The position numbers and the translations under genes are program-made. Positions 1 through 11,836 of a stretch of DNA of 64,000 nucleotides are shown here, piece after piece. How positions within the stretch are numbered: the stretch's first letter is position 1; each line of letters starts with the position of its first letter. The DNA lies in NCBI GenBank assembly GCA_963921425.1, contig OY992833.1:13681738-13745737 (forward strand). The letters are read 5' to 3'. This stretch comes from Dryas octopetala (lineage: Eukaryota > Streptophyta > Magnoliopsida > Rosales > Rosaceae). The notes beneath the pieces were generated by a model that saw only the letters and a program-made list of their open reading frames with translations, searched no databases and was not told the origin of the DNA.

Positions 1-460
1 CCGCTTCAGAGATATATAGTAAAGAGTGTATAAAAGGTGTCTATTTCCTTAGTGCATGATATCACTCACTTGGTCCTGCATTTTGTTTTTGGAGCAGTGA
101 GGCTTCCTTGTCTGTGTTTACAAACATCCTTTGTTGTCTATGTGACTGGTGTTTATCTGTATGTGATTGAGCATCTCAAATTAACTGCCTTTTACAGTCA
201 ACCTCATATGCAATTTTGTCTTTAAATATTGGATGTTAATCTGTTAAATCTAGTTTGACACCAAGAGTTTGAGAAAAAAGATAGTGAGTGTCTATTCAAC
301 CCGGCCCCTTCCAGGCATGCCGTAGTCTATCTAGTGCACTTCACATTCACTTTCTAAACGAATTGATTTTATATCATATTAAAAAGAAAATAATAAAATG
401 AATACTTATTAAGTTAATAACTCAACTTACTTATCTTTCAATCAAAAACATCTATAACAT
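1..460. other. AT-rich intergenic stretch, no gene seen
   Basis: No open frame here resembles a known protein and no splice-bounded coding segment is visible. The sequence is AT-rich. It lies just outside the part I could align by eye to the inverted duplication. Confidence 0.5.
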
Positions 461-922
461 TCAGAGGTTCACCTTGATTATTAGACTTAGTATGTGTGGT
501 GAGAAGGTTGCTTATTGTTTCCAAATTAATAATGCTAGCAATTACATATTTGCAAAAATTTAACTGTAATGAATTTCATGTATGAAGCTCATAAGTCGTT
601 TGAATGACAAATTTATTTTTAAAAAAATCATTCATATTTCACACAATTAAAAATTGTACAAAAAGCGTGTCTACGTAATTTATTACAAAGAAATATACTT
701 TTGTGTATATATACTAACTATTTTGTTAATAATAATAACAATGATAGTTTTGGTAAGTGTAACATAATAGAGACAAAAACGTTAATTTTTGGTAAAATAT
801 ATACAAAATGTGTGTATACTTTATGTTTCAATTCTTTGTTAATGAAGAAAGGAATTGAAGTAAAGCATGATCATTCGTACCTCTAAATTTTCCATCATAG
901 GTTTCATACTTCATAAAGTACA

Positions 923-1446
923 CTAGTATCCCACAAATCCACGATCTTTAAGACATTCAAAAGCTTTTTGTATAATACATATGTTGCGAATTTCATTTGA
1001 TTCTTTATGGTTGCATTCACGAGCAACCTTGCGTACACATTTTTTTAGTGCACGATAGAACTTTCTGTTGCCCTTCATATGAGAAAAGTAAATATCTTCA
1101 TCAACTAGAAGGGGTGCACTACAAAAAAAGTGAGCAAAGCACACCCCTCATTGGTGGCACAAAATGGGGTGTCAATTGGGAACTTTAGTCCCTATTACCC
1201 AATTGACACCCATTTTTGTTAAAATCGAGACACTTCAGTCCCTATTGCCTAATTGCCACCCCATTCTATGTCACCAATGAGGGTGTGCTTTACTCACTTT
1301 TTTTGTAGTGGTGGAAGAATATGAGAGGGAAGTGAAGAAGGAGAAAGAGTGGGAGATGAAGCATCTTCTCCTTGCACTACAACTTCGATAAGAATCATAA
1401 ATCCGAATATTAACACCATAAGCACTCTTAAATGATATTTTTCCAT
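923..1446 (-). pseudogene. Small secreted four-cysteine protein gene, interrupted by a MITE
   Basis: The minus-strand frame starts at the ATG at 1446 and ends at the TAG at 923-925. A 194-bp CACTA-type MITE (1117-1310) with a 3-bp GTG target duplication splits it. Leaving out the MITE and one duplication copy gives 327 nt in one frame (108 aa), collinear with the paralogue at 19646-19945. The N-terminus is hydrophobic like a signal peptide and includes VLMVLIFGFMILIEVVVQG. The C-terminal half keeps cysteines spaced C-x7-C-x11-C-x7-C (KKC, REC, NIC, FEC). I do not recognise the family; a small secreted helical-hairpin peptide is an inference. The gene is probably dead, unless the MITE is spliced out or read through. 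The upstream region around 1490-1560 is conserved with the paralogue. Confidence 0.65.
1117..1310. mobile_element. CACTA-type MITE, 194 bp
   Basis: Terminal inverted repeats begin CACTACAAAAAAAGTGAG and end with its reverse complement. They are flanked by a 3-bp target duplication GTG (1114-1116 and 1311-1313). CACTA termini with a 3-bp duplication point to the CACTA (En/Spm) superfamily. There is no coding capacity. Beyond the termini the sequence stays self-complementary, so a transcript could form a hairpin. It sits in the coding sequence of the cysteine-protein gene. Confidence 0.88.
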
Positions 1447-1714
1447 TGATTTTACTCGTTTTGTTTTTTGCTTCTTTTTGAAATATTTGTTTCAAAGGTT
1501 AATATATATACCACAAGGGTTTTGAGGTATCTACCCTTTGACATACTTTAATCGTTAAAGAATTTCATATTCATCTATTTTATATTACTTTAATATATCT
1601 GATTAAATTTTATTCTTTAAAGTATATGTTTGTTTAAACAAAGAGTGGTAAAATTACTTTGATTGAAGGTTTTTCTTTTGTTGTCAAACTTTGATTATAT
1701 TATATAAATATCTA

Positions 1715-2074
1715 GAGGGAGCTTCAAGTAAGGATGCCCTTACTTTAAAAAAAGTATGACATTCTCTTTTGATACCTCCCAGCGATGCAGTTCAATGATC
1801 GGAATCATTGATCTGTTTTTTAAGTCTCTCCTAAATCGGTAATTTTTTAATCATCTAAAATATGTAGACAAACATAGTCTATCACATAAAATTGAAATGA
1901 AGTTGATGGTAATAAACTGGCTAAACAGTTTTTGATTTGGCTGATTTTTTACAAGGTTGATCTTTAAATGATGTCTTAAAATATAGACGATTCCGATCAT
2001 TGAATTGTAGGCTTGAGATAAGATGCATGTCCGTATTTTCTTAAAGTAAGGACATCCTTACTTGAAGCTCCCTC
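1715..2074. mobile_element. MITE with GAGGGAGCTTCAAGTAAGG termini
   Basis: About 360 bp with terminal inverted repeats of roughly 35 bp (GAGGGAGCTTCAAGTAAGG at the left, its complement at 2056-2074). Further matching inside the ends includes CAATGATCGGAATC near 1793 against its complement near 1990. The target duplication is not clear (AT-rich flanks). The element is absent from the paralogous locus near 19440, which supports insertion after the duplication. Confidence 0.75.
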
Positions 2075-2158
2075 ATATATGTATCTATATATCTTTATAT
2101 GGTTTTTTTTTTCTAGAAATTACACTTTTTATTCATTTACTTTGCTAACTATTTTAAT

Positions 2159-3179
2159 TTAAGGCATATTCGCGTCAATGCCTCCTGAAAATAACTTTGA
2201 TTTTCATTTTGCCCCTCGAAACTTCATTTCTCCCACTTTACCCCCCGAACTTTACAAAATATCATATTCTGTCAAGTCCGTTACTTGCTCCGTCAAAAGA
2301 CCTACATGGCTACCTAAGAGGCATGAATGAACCATTTTAATATTATTTAAGATGCCTACGTGGCTCTCTCTATCTCTATCTCTTCCCCTATATTCTTCTA
2401 TTTCTCTCTCTTCCCCTCATTCTTTCTCTTTCTGTGTCGTCTCTGCCCAGATCCACAATACCCACCATACAAACCAAACAAACCTTCATCAACCACTATC
2501 TTCACCCTTCCCACCGGCCAGCCCCACCATCCTCGCCGACCGACAAGCCTTCTCCTCTCGCTCTTTCTCCCCAATCAAGCCACCACACACCAGCAGATCA
2601 AATCGATTGTAGCCTTCAATGAGCAAAACCAGTCGACCTCGTAAGTTCGCGACCTACTCACTCACAACAAACCCGACCACCTCCCTCCCCTCCTCCAGTG
2701 ACCACTCCATCCATCTCTTTCTCTTTCTCTGCTTTGAGTTTTCTAGATCGATTTGAAAATAAAAGCTTTTTTTATTTGTAGTGGTGTGGGAGCTAGGGTG
2801 GGGTGAAGAATGGTGGAGGTGCTCTGCCATGGTGGAGATGTGGGCTGTTGGGTTTGGGAAAAGGTGGGAGCTAGAGAAGGTCGTGGGTGGGTTGCCGTGG
2901 GTGGGAGAGTTTGGGTGTTTTTTTCCTTGTTTTTTTAATTTCTTTTAGTTTTTTTTTTAGTTTTTAATTTAATTTTAATTTTGTTTTACACATGGCATTT
3001 ACAAACCAAATGCTCATCCACATAAGCACCACATTAACTTTTTTGACAAAGCAAGTAACAGACTTGACGAAATATGATATTTTATAAAGTTCGAGGGGCA
3101 AAGTGGGAGGAATGAAGTTATAGGGGTAAAGTGAAAATTGAAGTTATTTTCAGAGGGTATTGGCGCAAATAAGCCTTAA
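2159..3179. mobile_element. Non-autonomous TIR element with captured-looking interior
   Basis: About 1.02 kb with long terminal inverted repeats (about 130 bp, with small differences) starting TTAAGGC and ending GCCTTAA. A candidate 6-bp target duplication TTTAAT lies at 2153-2158 and 3180-3185. Between the repeats are a CT-rich stretch (2360-2740) and a purine-rich tail (2780-2900) that look like a captured 5' leader and start region, but no long frame can be assigned. The long repeats suggest Mutator-like; the short duplication leaves this open. The paralogous site near 19360 lacks the element. Confidence 0.7.
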
Positions 3180-3385
3180 TTTAATACATATGTTTTAGTT
3201 TCTTTTCTTTTTGTTGGAGCTATATCTTTTATTGTACACTAAAAATGTTAACTCCTTAGTTTGGATTTGTATTAATCGAATGTGAACAAACTATAATGAA
3301 TAGCCTAATGTTCCTTTTTAGTTTTTAGTATGAGTACGTGACTTTAGGTGAAGTAAATTTCGGATAACTATAAACTATTATCAAT

Positions 3386-3905
3386 AGAGGAAATTACAAA
3401 TTTGGTCCACTTATTTTATAGTTAGTTCAATTTTAGTCCATGATCTTTTTTAAGTATGATTTTAAATTTTTTTTGTTGTATTTTTTACAATTATAATTGA
3501 AATATAAGTTATATTTCATTATTTCTTAGTCATAGGATTCAATTTGGAGTATTAGAATAAAAAAGACTTGAAGTTTGGTGAAGTTTGAAAAATTTGAAAA
3601 TTTTCTAAGAAAAATTGGTAATTTCGAGTACCATATTTCGGGGTTAATTATCTTGAGTTTTAGAACTTTGATTTGAATGATCTATATGGTTGTAAAGAGG
3701 AGATGCATAGCTTTAAAACAAGTATATATTTGTTGAATTTGGCTGAGATTTGATAGGGTAAAAGGCGGAACAAATTTAAGAAAATAAATCTGGACCTTTA
3801 TTAAACAAGTAGAACAATTAGTGGACCAAAACAGAATTTAAAAAAGATTATGGACCAAAATTAGACTATGTATAAAGCAAGTGGATTAAATCTATAATTT
3901 CCTCT
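3386..3905. mobile_element. TIR element, AGAGGAAATTAYA termini
   Basis: Roughly 520 bp bounded by AGAGGAAATTACAAATTTGG on the left and the matching inverse (AAATCTATAATTTCCTCT) on the right. The sub-terminal matches on the two sides mention the same GGTCCAC/GTGGACC blocks. No coding capacity. Its right half is included in the inverted arm repeated at 5499-5943. Confidence 0.6.
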
Positions 3906-4100
3906 TATATATTGCATTGTTTGGTTAAGCGTAACAATTTATTTTTGTTAAGTCAGGTCTCTGCTTAAGAAAAATAATGAAAAAAAGTCACATCTCAGTG
4001 AATTTGTATTAGTCTAACGTGAAACATTTAATTAATCAAAATGATGAATAGCATATTGTTCCTATTTAATTTTTGGCATGAGAATAACTTTAGTGCAAAG
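3657..4100 (+). repeat. Left arm of a 445-bp inverted repeat
   Basis: This arm matches 5499-5943 in reverse complement at high identity over its whole length, including half of the TIR element at 3386-3905. The two arms enclose element A (4217-5498) plus about 115 bp. Confidence 0.8.
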
Positions 4101-4216
4101 TAACTTTTGGATAACTATAAACTCTTATAAATATATTGTGTTCTTTGGTTAAGCATACTGAATCGTTAAGCATGTCCTTTGTTAAGAATTAAGGGACATG
4201 AATAGTTATATATGTC

Positions 4217-5498
4217 CAAGGAATAAAATTTCGGATTTCGAAGAAATTTCGATGGAAATTTCGACGGAAATTTTGAAAATTTTTAAATTTCTATAGAAAT
4301 TAGACGGAAACGACGGAAATTTTGAATGAAACTTTACCATATGTTTATTTAACATATTATCTACTATATTGATAAAAAACATTGAAGAAACCAAATTATA
4401 TAGTAAGTTTCATGTGATATAAGATGAATATAATGCGCGCTGAAGGTAAATACTGTTAAATAAAATTAGTATAATGAATAAATGAAATTAGTATATTCTT
4501 TATACTTTATAATCTATACACTAAATCCTAATATTAAACCTTATATACCCTAATACTCTTTATACTCTATAATCTATACACTAAATCCTATATATTTTAC
4601 AATCTATACTCTATATTGTTTAGAATATGATATAGGATATTAGAGTTTAAGACTTTTAGGATATTTTTAATTATTTTTTATATAAAAATATATTGGGTTT
4701 AAAAACAACTAAACGAAACCTCAAAACGGCCAAACGAAACTCCAAACATTTTTTTTTTCCAATTGCCCAAATGCCCCAAACTCCAATCAATCCTAAATTT
4801 TTTTTTTCTCTCTTTTTTCCTTTTTTTTTCCTTTCATTTTCTTTTCTTTTCATTTATTTCTCTCCTTTTATTTTATTTTATTTTTTTTTCATTTTTATTT
4901 TCATTTTTTTTTCCTTTTCTTTTTTCTTTTCCTTTCTTTTTTCTTCCCTTTCTTCCTTTTCCCATTTCCTTCCTTTTCTCCCGTAAGTCTCCACTCTTTC
5001 CTTTTTTCTTTTCTTTTCTTTTTTCTTTTCCTTTCTTTTTTCTTTCTTTCCTTCTTTTTCCCATTTCCTTCCTTTTCTCCCCGCAAGGCTCCAGACTCTC
5101 CACTTCTCCTCCAGTGGCCATCTTCCCTCTCAATCTCCATTATTTCAGTCACTTTCTCTTTCTCTCTCCCTCAGTCAATAACTCATCTGATCTGTTCTCT
5201 CTCTCCTCCCTCTCCCTCCCCGATCTCCCTCTCTTCTTTATGCGCACCGATCTCCTCTTCCGGGGCCGATCTCTTCCTCCTCTCTTCTCTCTCCCCGGCG
5301 ACGACAGGCGACGAGGCTGGCTTTCCTTTTTCTCCCATCTCTCTCCCTCTGGCCGCTGCCTCCCTGGCTCCAGTCGAAAATTTCGCCGAAATTTCGAGAA
5401 TTTCGGGAAATTTTTTAAATTTCGGCGAAAGTTTTTGAAATTTTTTAAATATAGTGTTAAAATTTTCATACCCCTAAAAATCGAAATTTAACACCTTG
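4217..5498. mobile_element. Non-autonomous TIR element, copy A (CAAGG...CCTTG)
   Basis: Termini are CAAGGAATAAAATTTCG at the left and the inverse of CAAGGTGTTAAATTTCGA at the right, followed by runs of TTTCGACGGAAATTTCG-like sub-terminal repeats. A second copy (copy B) lies at about 10557-11836 in the opposite orientation and shares the block with TATGTTTATTTAACATATTA near 4340. The middle (4750-5360) is a pyrimidine-rich tract ending in a GC-richer piece. The long frames it yields are low-complexity artefacts. The superfamily is uncertain; Mutator-like is a guess. Confidence 0.65.
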
Positions 5499-5943
5499 CT
5501 TTGCACTAAAGTTATTCTCATGCCAAAAATTAAATAGGAACAATATGCTATTCATCATTTTGATTAATTAAATGTTTCACGTTAGACTAATACAAATTCA
5601 CTGAGATATGACTTTTTTTCATTATTTTTCTTAAGCAGAGACCTGACTTAACAAAAATAAATTGTTACGCTTAACCAAACAATGCAATATATAAGAGGAA
5701 ATTACAGATTTAATCTACTTGTTTTATACATAGTTTAATTTTGGTCCACGATCTTTTTTAAGTTCTGTTTTAGTTCACTAATTGTTCTACTTGTTTAATA
5801 AAGGTCCAGATTTATTTTCTCAAATTTGTTCCGCCTTTTACCTTATCAAATCTCAGCCAAATTCAACAAATATATATTTGTTTTAAAGCTATGCATCTTC
5901 TCTTTACAATCATATAGATCATTCAAATCAAAGTTCTAAAATA
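5499..5943 (-). repeat. Right arm of the 445-bp inverted repeat
   Basis: Reverse complement of 3657-4100. It begins exactly at the right end of element A (CCTTG then CTTTGCAC), so one break of the inversion coincides with a transposon end. Confidence 0.8.
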
Positions 5944-6329
5944 TGTCATACCATGGGACCTAAAAGTTGTTTTGTATAAAAAGTTTGTTTTTTCGTTATT
6001 AATTAATTTATTGTAATTAATGTACATAGAGATTCGTTACTTATCATTTTTTAGACAATTGGTGATTGAAATGAGCGCTAAACCCTTTATTTTATCAGTC
6101 ATTAAAAGTATTATTTGGGGGCTTGGGCAAAATTCAACGCAGGGCGTATAGTCAAATTATTGCATTGGACAGAAAAGTGAGTTTTGATCAAGCTTAGAAT
6201 GCAACTTTTTTCTGTAAGATTACCTTGTTGGTAATGGTGTTTACAAGAAAAGTTATTATATAAGTGCATGACCTTGCAAGAATGGTATGCTTACAAAGAA
6301 CATCATCTCATTGAAAAATTCTTCCTATG
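5944..6329. other. Intergenic stretch, nothing recognisable
   Basis: AT-rich sequence with no frame, repeat or RNA signature that I can support. Confidence 0.5.
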
Positions 6330-6790
6330 TGTAACCCCCCAGAGTACGGATATGTCATAGTGTGCGCCACCCATCTAAAGGATTTTGAGAGTACAACACA
6401 CAATCCCCGAGTTTTAAAATCCCAAAATACCTTAAAACAAGTTAAATTCTTTTGGTTTAGTAAAATTGATAGATCAATGTTAAAGTGTCAGCAAAAATAT
6501 AAGAGACAATTTTTAGAAGAATACTTTTATTGAAAACCAACACTCAAGGTCAAGTTAATATAATAATCTTGAAAGACTGTATAGTCAGTTGATGAGTCAA
6601 GTACAACTATTTCTTTTTATACATTGCCAAGTTGGAACCAGTTCCTTAGGTTTATCTGAAATCAAAATCTGTGTAGGTGTTAGCATCACATACATTCATT
6701 TAGTAGGGTGCTACACTCACCCTGACAAGTTTCATGTGGTCAAACAATATATATATAATTTAATCAAATTATGAATCAATTTTTTTTTTT
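6330..6790 (+). mobile_element. Gypsy-like LTR fragment
   Basis: Starts TGTAACCCCCCAGAGTACGG, the TGTAAC type of start common in plant Ty3/Gypsy LTRs. The first 100 bp resemble the minus strand of 61115-61214 (shared TGTCATAGTG and CACCCATC blocks). The 3' limit and target duplication are not clear, so the end given is approximate. Broken fossil; family assignment is from the terminus only. Confidence 0.4.
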
Positions 6791-6819
6791 TTTGAATTTA
6801 ACTAGTTGGCACACTAGTC

Positions 6820-7300
6820 CTAAGTGACAGCTCCAAAGTGGCCCTAAAGAGAATTTTATGGAAGTTGTTCGTCAAGCTTGGTCATCTGTGGGTCCTGCAT
6901 CCTTATTACTATACTAAGCTACAAAGATGTTCTAAAAATTTTAATTATTGGAACCAAGTGGCTTTCAAAAATGTATCAAGACAGTTGAAGGAGCTGCTAC
7001 ACGAATTTGCAGTTCTACAACAAGTTAATCTCTCTTCATCGTTGTTGCTTATTAGGAGAGATGAGGTAGAGAGCGCTTTGAAACAAATTCCTCCTACTAA
7101 AGCCTCATGTGTTGATGGTTTTCCCGCTTTGTTTTTTCAAGAGTACTGGTCCATTATAGAGGATGATGTAGTTCTTTTTTGTTTGAATGTAGTTAATGGA
7201 GGTGACAGTGTGCGACATCTAAATCATACTTTAATTTTTTTGGTTCCCAAGGTGGCTAAACAGAGTGTGTTATGCAATTTGCCCTAGTTGAAGCGATAGA
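6820..7300 (+). mobile_element. L1-type LINE fragment, start of reverse transcriptase
   Basis: The frame at 6838-7287 carries the hallmark start of a plant L1-type reverse transcriptase: EVESALKQIPPTKAS..DGFPALFFQEYW, then NHTLIFLVPKVAK (PDG motif changed to VDG). Before it lies the linker NYWNQVAFKNVSRQLKELL, but the intervening part is shorter than in intact elements, so there is an internal deletion. No catalytic FADD box or endonuclease remains. It is a 5'- and 3'-truncated relic on the plus strand. Confidence 0.8.
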
Positions 7301-7899
7301 AAAATAGTGCAAGTCGGGAGGAGTCCATAAAATTTTACATAACTTTTTTTGGACCCGAATCGATTATTGGTAAATTTCTTAAGACAATAGACGCAAATGC
7401 CCTTAATAGGAAAGTTTGGTACCATGTAATATATATGCAAACAATCAATCATAGAGGTAATTGTTGCTAACATCAAGGTTCTGCTCACAGTTCGTCATCC
7501 TAAAGAGGAGGAAGATGAGAGTGAAAAGATCTTGGAATTGATTTTTGTTGATCATAATATATTGGTCTTTGTCGATCATAATATATTATCGACCGTCCAG
7601 ATATATAGTTGACATCGACCGTCCATATATATAGTTGACGTGGGGGGGTCGACGACGTCAGGACATATTTGGAGGTATTGGAATCACCATGAGTGAACTA
7701 GCAAGAAGCTCTTGTGGAGCTTCAATTAACCATTTGGTTTTGAGTTCAACCATCTAAATCCAAGATAACCCAAATTCTCATTCATAGTTGGAGCTTTATA
7801 TTTAGTTTTTATAAATCAGTAAGAATTTGGGTTTCAATTAAGTATTTTGGGCTCAATTTGATTAATCAACCAATTTGAATCCAAGAGAATCCAGATTGC

Positions 7900-7978
<79 letters not shown>

Positions 7979-8660
7979 GAAAACTAAGGCCAACCATGGT
8001 TACTGAGGCCCATTATATTGCTTCAGTTCAGACACCACAGAGGGAAAGAGAGATCGCTTGTGGGGGGAAGAGAGAGAGAGAGAAAAAAACAATCAGCTAA
8101 ATGAGGTTTAATTTGGCATATATGTGGATATTTAGATAAAGGGCATTGTGGACTTTTCATGTGCAAAAAGAGTTACGAATGTAAGTTTGAAAAAAACAGG
8201 TTATAAAAAAAAAAGTTTCTTCTATTTAAGGGGTCATTAAGTTCAATTTCCCTAATGAAATGCATATGCATGAATGTTTCCTGTTTAGAAGCAAAGAAAC
8301 CAGCAACTCTTTACGTCATCGTCAAGAGATCTTCACATTAGAACTTCATGACTCAACTAAAGACTATGATACACATATGGACTCAACCCATTCTATTGTA
8401 TTACAGAGAAATGTTACCTTTGTTCATTCAGTCATTGTCTCAATCACTTTCACATAGAAATGTTAACACAAATATGACATTTACAAGTGTATTTCTTGAT
8501 TTGGCCATATAAAAGCCCAATTTGAATTCTTATCATTATTATTTTTTAATTAGGATCATTTTATGAGACATCTTCCAAAAACAAAAAGACATAATTGGAC
8601 AAAAACTCAAATACGATCGTTGACTTTGGATTAAACCCACCGTTTTTGAGTTATTAAATT
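7300..8660. other. Intergenic stretch with a (GA)n microsatellite
   Basis: Apart from the microsatellite at 7903-7975 and smaller GA runs near 8065-8085 I see no gene. Small open frames such as 8260-8457 have no recognisable homology. Confidence 0.5.
7903..7975. repeat. (GA)n microsatellite
   Basis: An almost uninterrupted GA dinucleotide run of about 73 bp. Confidence 0.97.
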
Positions 8661-8666
8661 AAGCAG

Positions 8667-8862
8667 TAATGCTAGATATACCACATTTTTATACCATAAT
8701 TTCATACCACCTTATGTGGCAACTTACATGGCATTCATACATTGGATACTAAAAAATAAAAAGAAAAACCCAAAAAGAAAAAGAAAAACTCTGTCCAATA
8801 AAGTAATGACACGTGAGATGGTATAAGAATGTGGTATAAGAAATGTGGTAAGTATAGCATTA
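8667..8862. mobile_element. MITE, about 196 bp (TAATGCTA...TAGCATTA)
   Basis: Terminal inverted repeats TAATGCTAGATATACCAC and its imperfect complement GTGGTAAGTATAGCATTA. Blocks of TATACCA/TGGTATA recur inside both ends. No coding capacity; target duplication not resolved. Confidence 0.72.
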
Positions 8863-9890
8863 TTCTAAATTAAGCCGTATTTTACCTTGACACGTTGGAT
8901 TTCTATTCTTGATGTATTTTTTTATTTATTTTGAATGTCTATTTTGCCCATTAGTTGACAAATGACTAGTTTTAATGCTGTGTCAATTACTTCCTTATAT
9001 TAAGCAATTTTTAATTATAATTTTCTTAATAATTATATTTCATTTTAAGTTAATTTCGTATATCATGTTATTGGTAATTAATTTGTTATTATGAATATTG
9101 ATCACGTTTTATTCAAGTTGGGTTCTCATCGTCTCACATGTTTTTTCAGCTGTTCTTGGTGAACCACGAAGCTCCTTGGTGAAAAGTAAATAAACTTTTG
9201 GCTTTTTTTTTTGGCATTTGTACCTAGAGCGATTTGCCTGCTTCTTTCTAGGCTATAGTTTACTTGCCAAAGGTTTTCTTCAAACTACCCAACACGAGCT
9301 AAACTCACTTTATAGAAAACCTGAACACAAGGTAAACCCATTTCATAGAAAACCTCCTATAACGAAGATGAATTTCTAAATAAAACCTTGAATTCAGGTT
9401 TCCTACACATCCAAAAACCAAGGAAAAAACAAAATACCTCATAAAACAAACCTGAATATTAGACCTACTATGTAGATAGAGTGATTACAATTATACCTTC
9501 TAAAGAGGTGTATTTTCAAGCCCCAAAACCAAACACCGCACCAATCCGTTCCGACCATTCCCACGCACCACCCCGTTCCGATAACAAACAAAGCACGACA
9601 CTGCATAACCCATTTAAGAACATCAAAATCGTTTTTCAATCCCATGTACTAAATTCGTAGACTACCCTGATTCATGTATGATTGCAACATTTACGGGATT
9701 AGGAGATTGCAAGATTTTAAGAAAGAGGAGATGGCAAGATTTTAGGAGTTATGAGAATATCACGGTGGAGATGGAGAAGACTGGATAAGATGCTGAATCT
9801 AATCAGATTACCAGATGGCAGTATATGTAATTTCTTCCATCTTTTGGCTTATTTAGGTTGTTGATGTGTACTAAAATGGGCCGTAACCAT
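8863..9890. other. Intergenic stretch, nothing recognisable
   Basis: AT-rich, no supported gene. The minus-strand frame at 9439-9645 has no recognisable motif. Confidence 0.45.
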
Positions 9891-10490
9891 GGAGTGGTAC
9901 TATTCCCACTTCTCATCTCTATTTTTACACTCACTTTATTTTTTTACCCATTATTAAATTTTAGAAATGTAACAATCTACCTTTCTCACCCACATTATTT
10001 CCACAATATCCTTAACTTACAAACTCAATGACCCACCATATATCAAACTCTTTTCCCACATCAGAAAACTAATTGGTTTTTTAATAGCCGTCAGAAAACT
10101 CTTTTTTTTTTTTTGGCCAAGCGTCAGAAAACTCATTGAATCCTATAAGATTGAGTATTCATTTAATGTATGTGGGTTACTGTTGGAACTGTATGGAGAA
10201 GGCTTTCGATAGACAATGAAACATGAAGCAATTGTAAAAAAAGGAGGAAGATAAGGATTTAGAGTTGGCTCATTTCTTAGCAGTGTTGCACCCCTATTCT
10301 TCTTCGATCCTTCTTTAAAGTTTGCTGCCATGGCAATCACCATGATTGAAAGTTAGTAGCAGCAAAATGATTAAAAATTGTTCTTTTGATTAATTAATAT
10401 TTGTTCTTTTTGGTAATCTCACATAAAGATAAATTACTAATTAAAATTTTTAGGAAAAATAGTAATGGTGGGTGGGAACAGCACCACTCC
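9891..10490. mobile_element. TIR element, GGAGTGGTRCTRTTCCCAC termini
   Basis: The left end GGAGTGGTACTATTCCCAC is mirrored at the right by the complement of GGAGTGGTGCTGTTCCCAC, giving a 600-bp element without coding capacity. Target duplication not clear. Confidence 0.6.
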
Positions 10491-10556
10491 ACCAACTATG
10501 AAAGAACAAAGGTTGGGTTTAATCCCAGAAATTGGGCTTATCTCCTAAAAGTAATA

Positions 10557-11836
10557 GCAATGAATGAAATTTCAAAAATTTCGCCGAAATTTTGCTTAAA
10601 TTTCGCCCAAAATTTCAAAAATGCTACAAGCACATTTTTGTTAAATTTCTCTAAATTTAGCCGAAATTTTGTCGAAATTTGGCAAAATTTGGCATAGAGA
10701 CCGAAGGGAGGGAGAGAGGGCCGCCGTCGCCGAAGGGAGAGAAGAGTTGGGGAAGAAAGAGGTGGGAGAGGAGGCCCGGAAGAGAAGGAGATCGGGGAGG
10801 GGGAGGGAGGGAGGGAGAGAGAGGAGAGAGAAGAGATTAGGGAGGGAGGGAGGGAGGGAGGGAGGGAGAGAGAGGAGAGAGAAGAGATTAGGGAGGGAGG
10901 GAGGGAGGGAGGGACTGGAGAGAGAAAGAAAAGTGTGTGCGTGAGAATTGAGGGAAGAGAAAAGAAAAGAAAAGAAAATGAGGATGGAGAGAGAAAGGGA
11001 AGATTGGAGAGCAGGAGAGGTGACGAGGGAAAAGGAAGAAGGAAAGAAAAAAAAAAGAGGAGAAAAGAAAAGAAAAAAAAAAAAACATGTTCCATTTGTG
11101 TCTATGCGCTCGTTGACTCGAGACCTTTCCAACAAGACTAAAATCAAGACTGGGTCTTTCCTAATTTTTAATGTTCCTCAATGACTCGCCAAAATCATTT
11201 AAAATTCAAATAACTCACCAAAATTAACTTCGAGGTCCGAAAAACGTTCTGTAAAATCTCGTGAACTCGTCTCAATAAATCTTATTTTTCTACGACTTCA
11301 AATTGATTTATTTTCTTCCAAAATTCCTCAGAAAAATTCTAATATCTTCAAATTAACAAGATAATTATCAATAAATCACTATTTACTTCAAAATAAATTA
11401 TAAATCAACTTTTCGAGATCTCACAATCTATTTAGATTGTTTTTGGTTATTGGATTAAGTGGTTTAGAAAATAACAATACATGTCATTTTCTTATTTGTC
11501 CACATATGTTTTAAGAACAATTGGATTTAAAATGATTAAATATCCCTTAAAAAAAGGTCATTTTTATGTAATTGTTAATTAGTGAATTATTTTTATTTAA
11601 CAGTATTTGTCTCCAACGCGCATTATATTTATCTTATATCACATAAAATCTACTATATTATTTGGTTTTTTCAATGTTTTTTATTAAAGTAGTAGATAAT
11701 ATATTAAATAAACATATAGTCAAGTTTCATTAAAAATTTTCATATTTTGATAGCAATTTCCTTTGTTTTTGTCCAATTTTATCAAAATCAAAATTTTAAT
11801 TGAAAATTTCTTCGAAACTGAAATTTTACTCCTTGC
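10557..11836. mobile_element. Non-autonomous TIR element, copy B of the CAAGG family
   Basis: The right end (ATTTTACTCCTTG) and sub-terminal region match the left end of copy A at 4217 in reverse orientation, including the ACGCGCATTATATTTATCTT block near 11616. The left end is a set of AAATTTCGCCGAAATTT repeats like the right end of copy A. The interior (10690-11090) is a purine-rich GGGAGGGAGAGAG tract; the long frames there are low-complexity artefacts. Confidence 0.65.

Larger units (their letters stand above)
460..4195 (-). repeat. Inverted segmental duplication, copy 1
   Basis: Read on the minus strand this stretch aligns by eye with about 18590-22340 on the plus strand. Matching blocks are the 3' flank of the cysteine-protein gene (about 480-920 with 19945-20915), the coding region, the proximal promoter (1490-1560 with 19520-19600) and a far upstream part (3190-3340 and 3960-4190 with 19140-19350 and 18590-18790). 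Copy 1 has gained a CACTA MITE, a 360-bp MITE, a 1-kb TIR element and a 520-bp TIR element that are absent from copy 2, so copy 2 serves as an empty-site reference. The upstream part also holds an older tandem duplication (about 3250-3960 and 3961-4190), which both copies share. Confidence 0.75.

Noticed and set aside
4671-5491. Long frames on both strands (up to 242 aa)
   Set aside because: They are made of Phe/Ser/Leu or Lys/Arg/Glu runs from a pyrimidine-rich tract inside a TIR element; low complexity, no domain.
7903-7975. CRISPR-like or other structured repeat
   Set aside because: Plain GA dinucleotide microsatellite; no CRISPR array is expected or seen in this plant DNA.
10538-11184. 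Long frames on both strands (up to 185 aa)
   Set aside because: Same cause: GGGAGGGAGAGAG tract inside element copy B.
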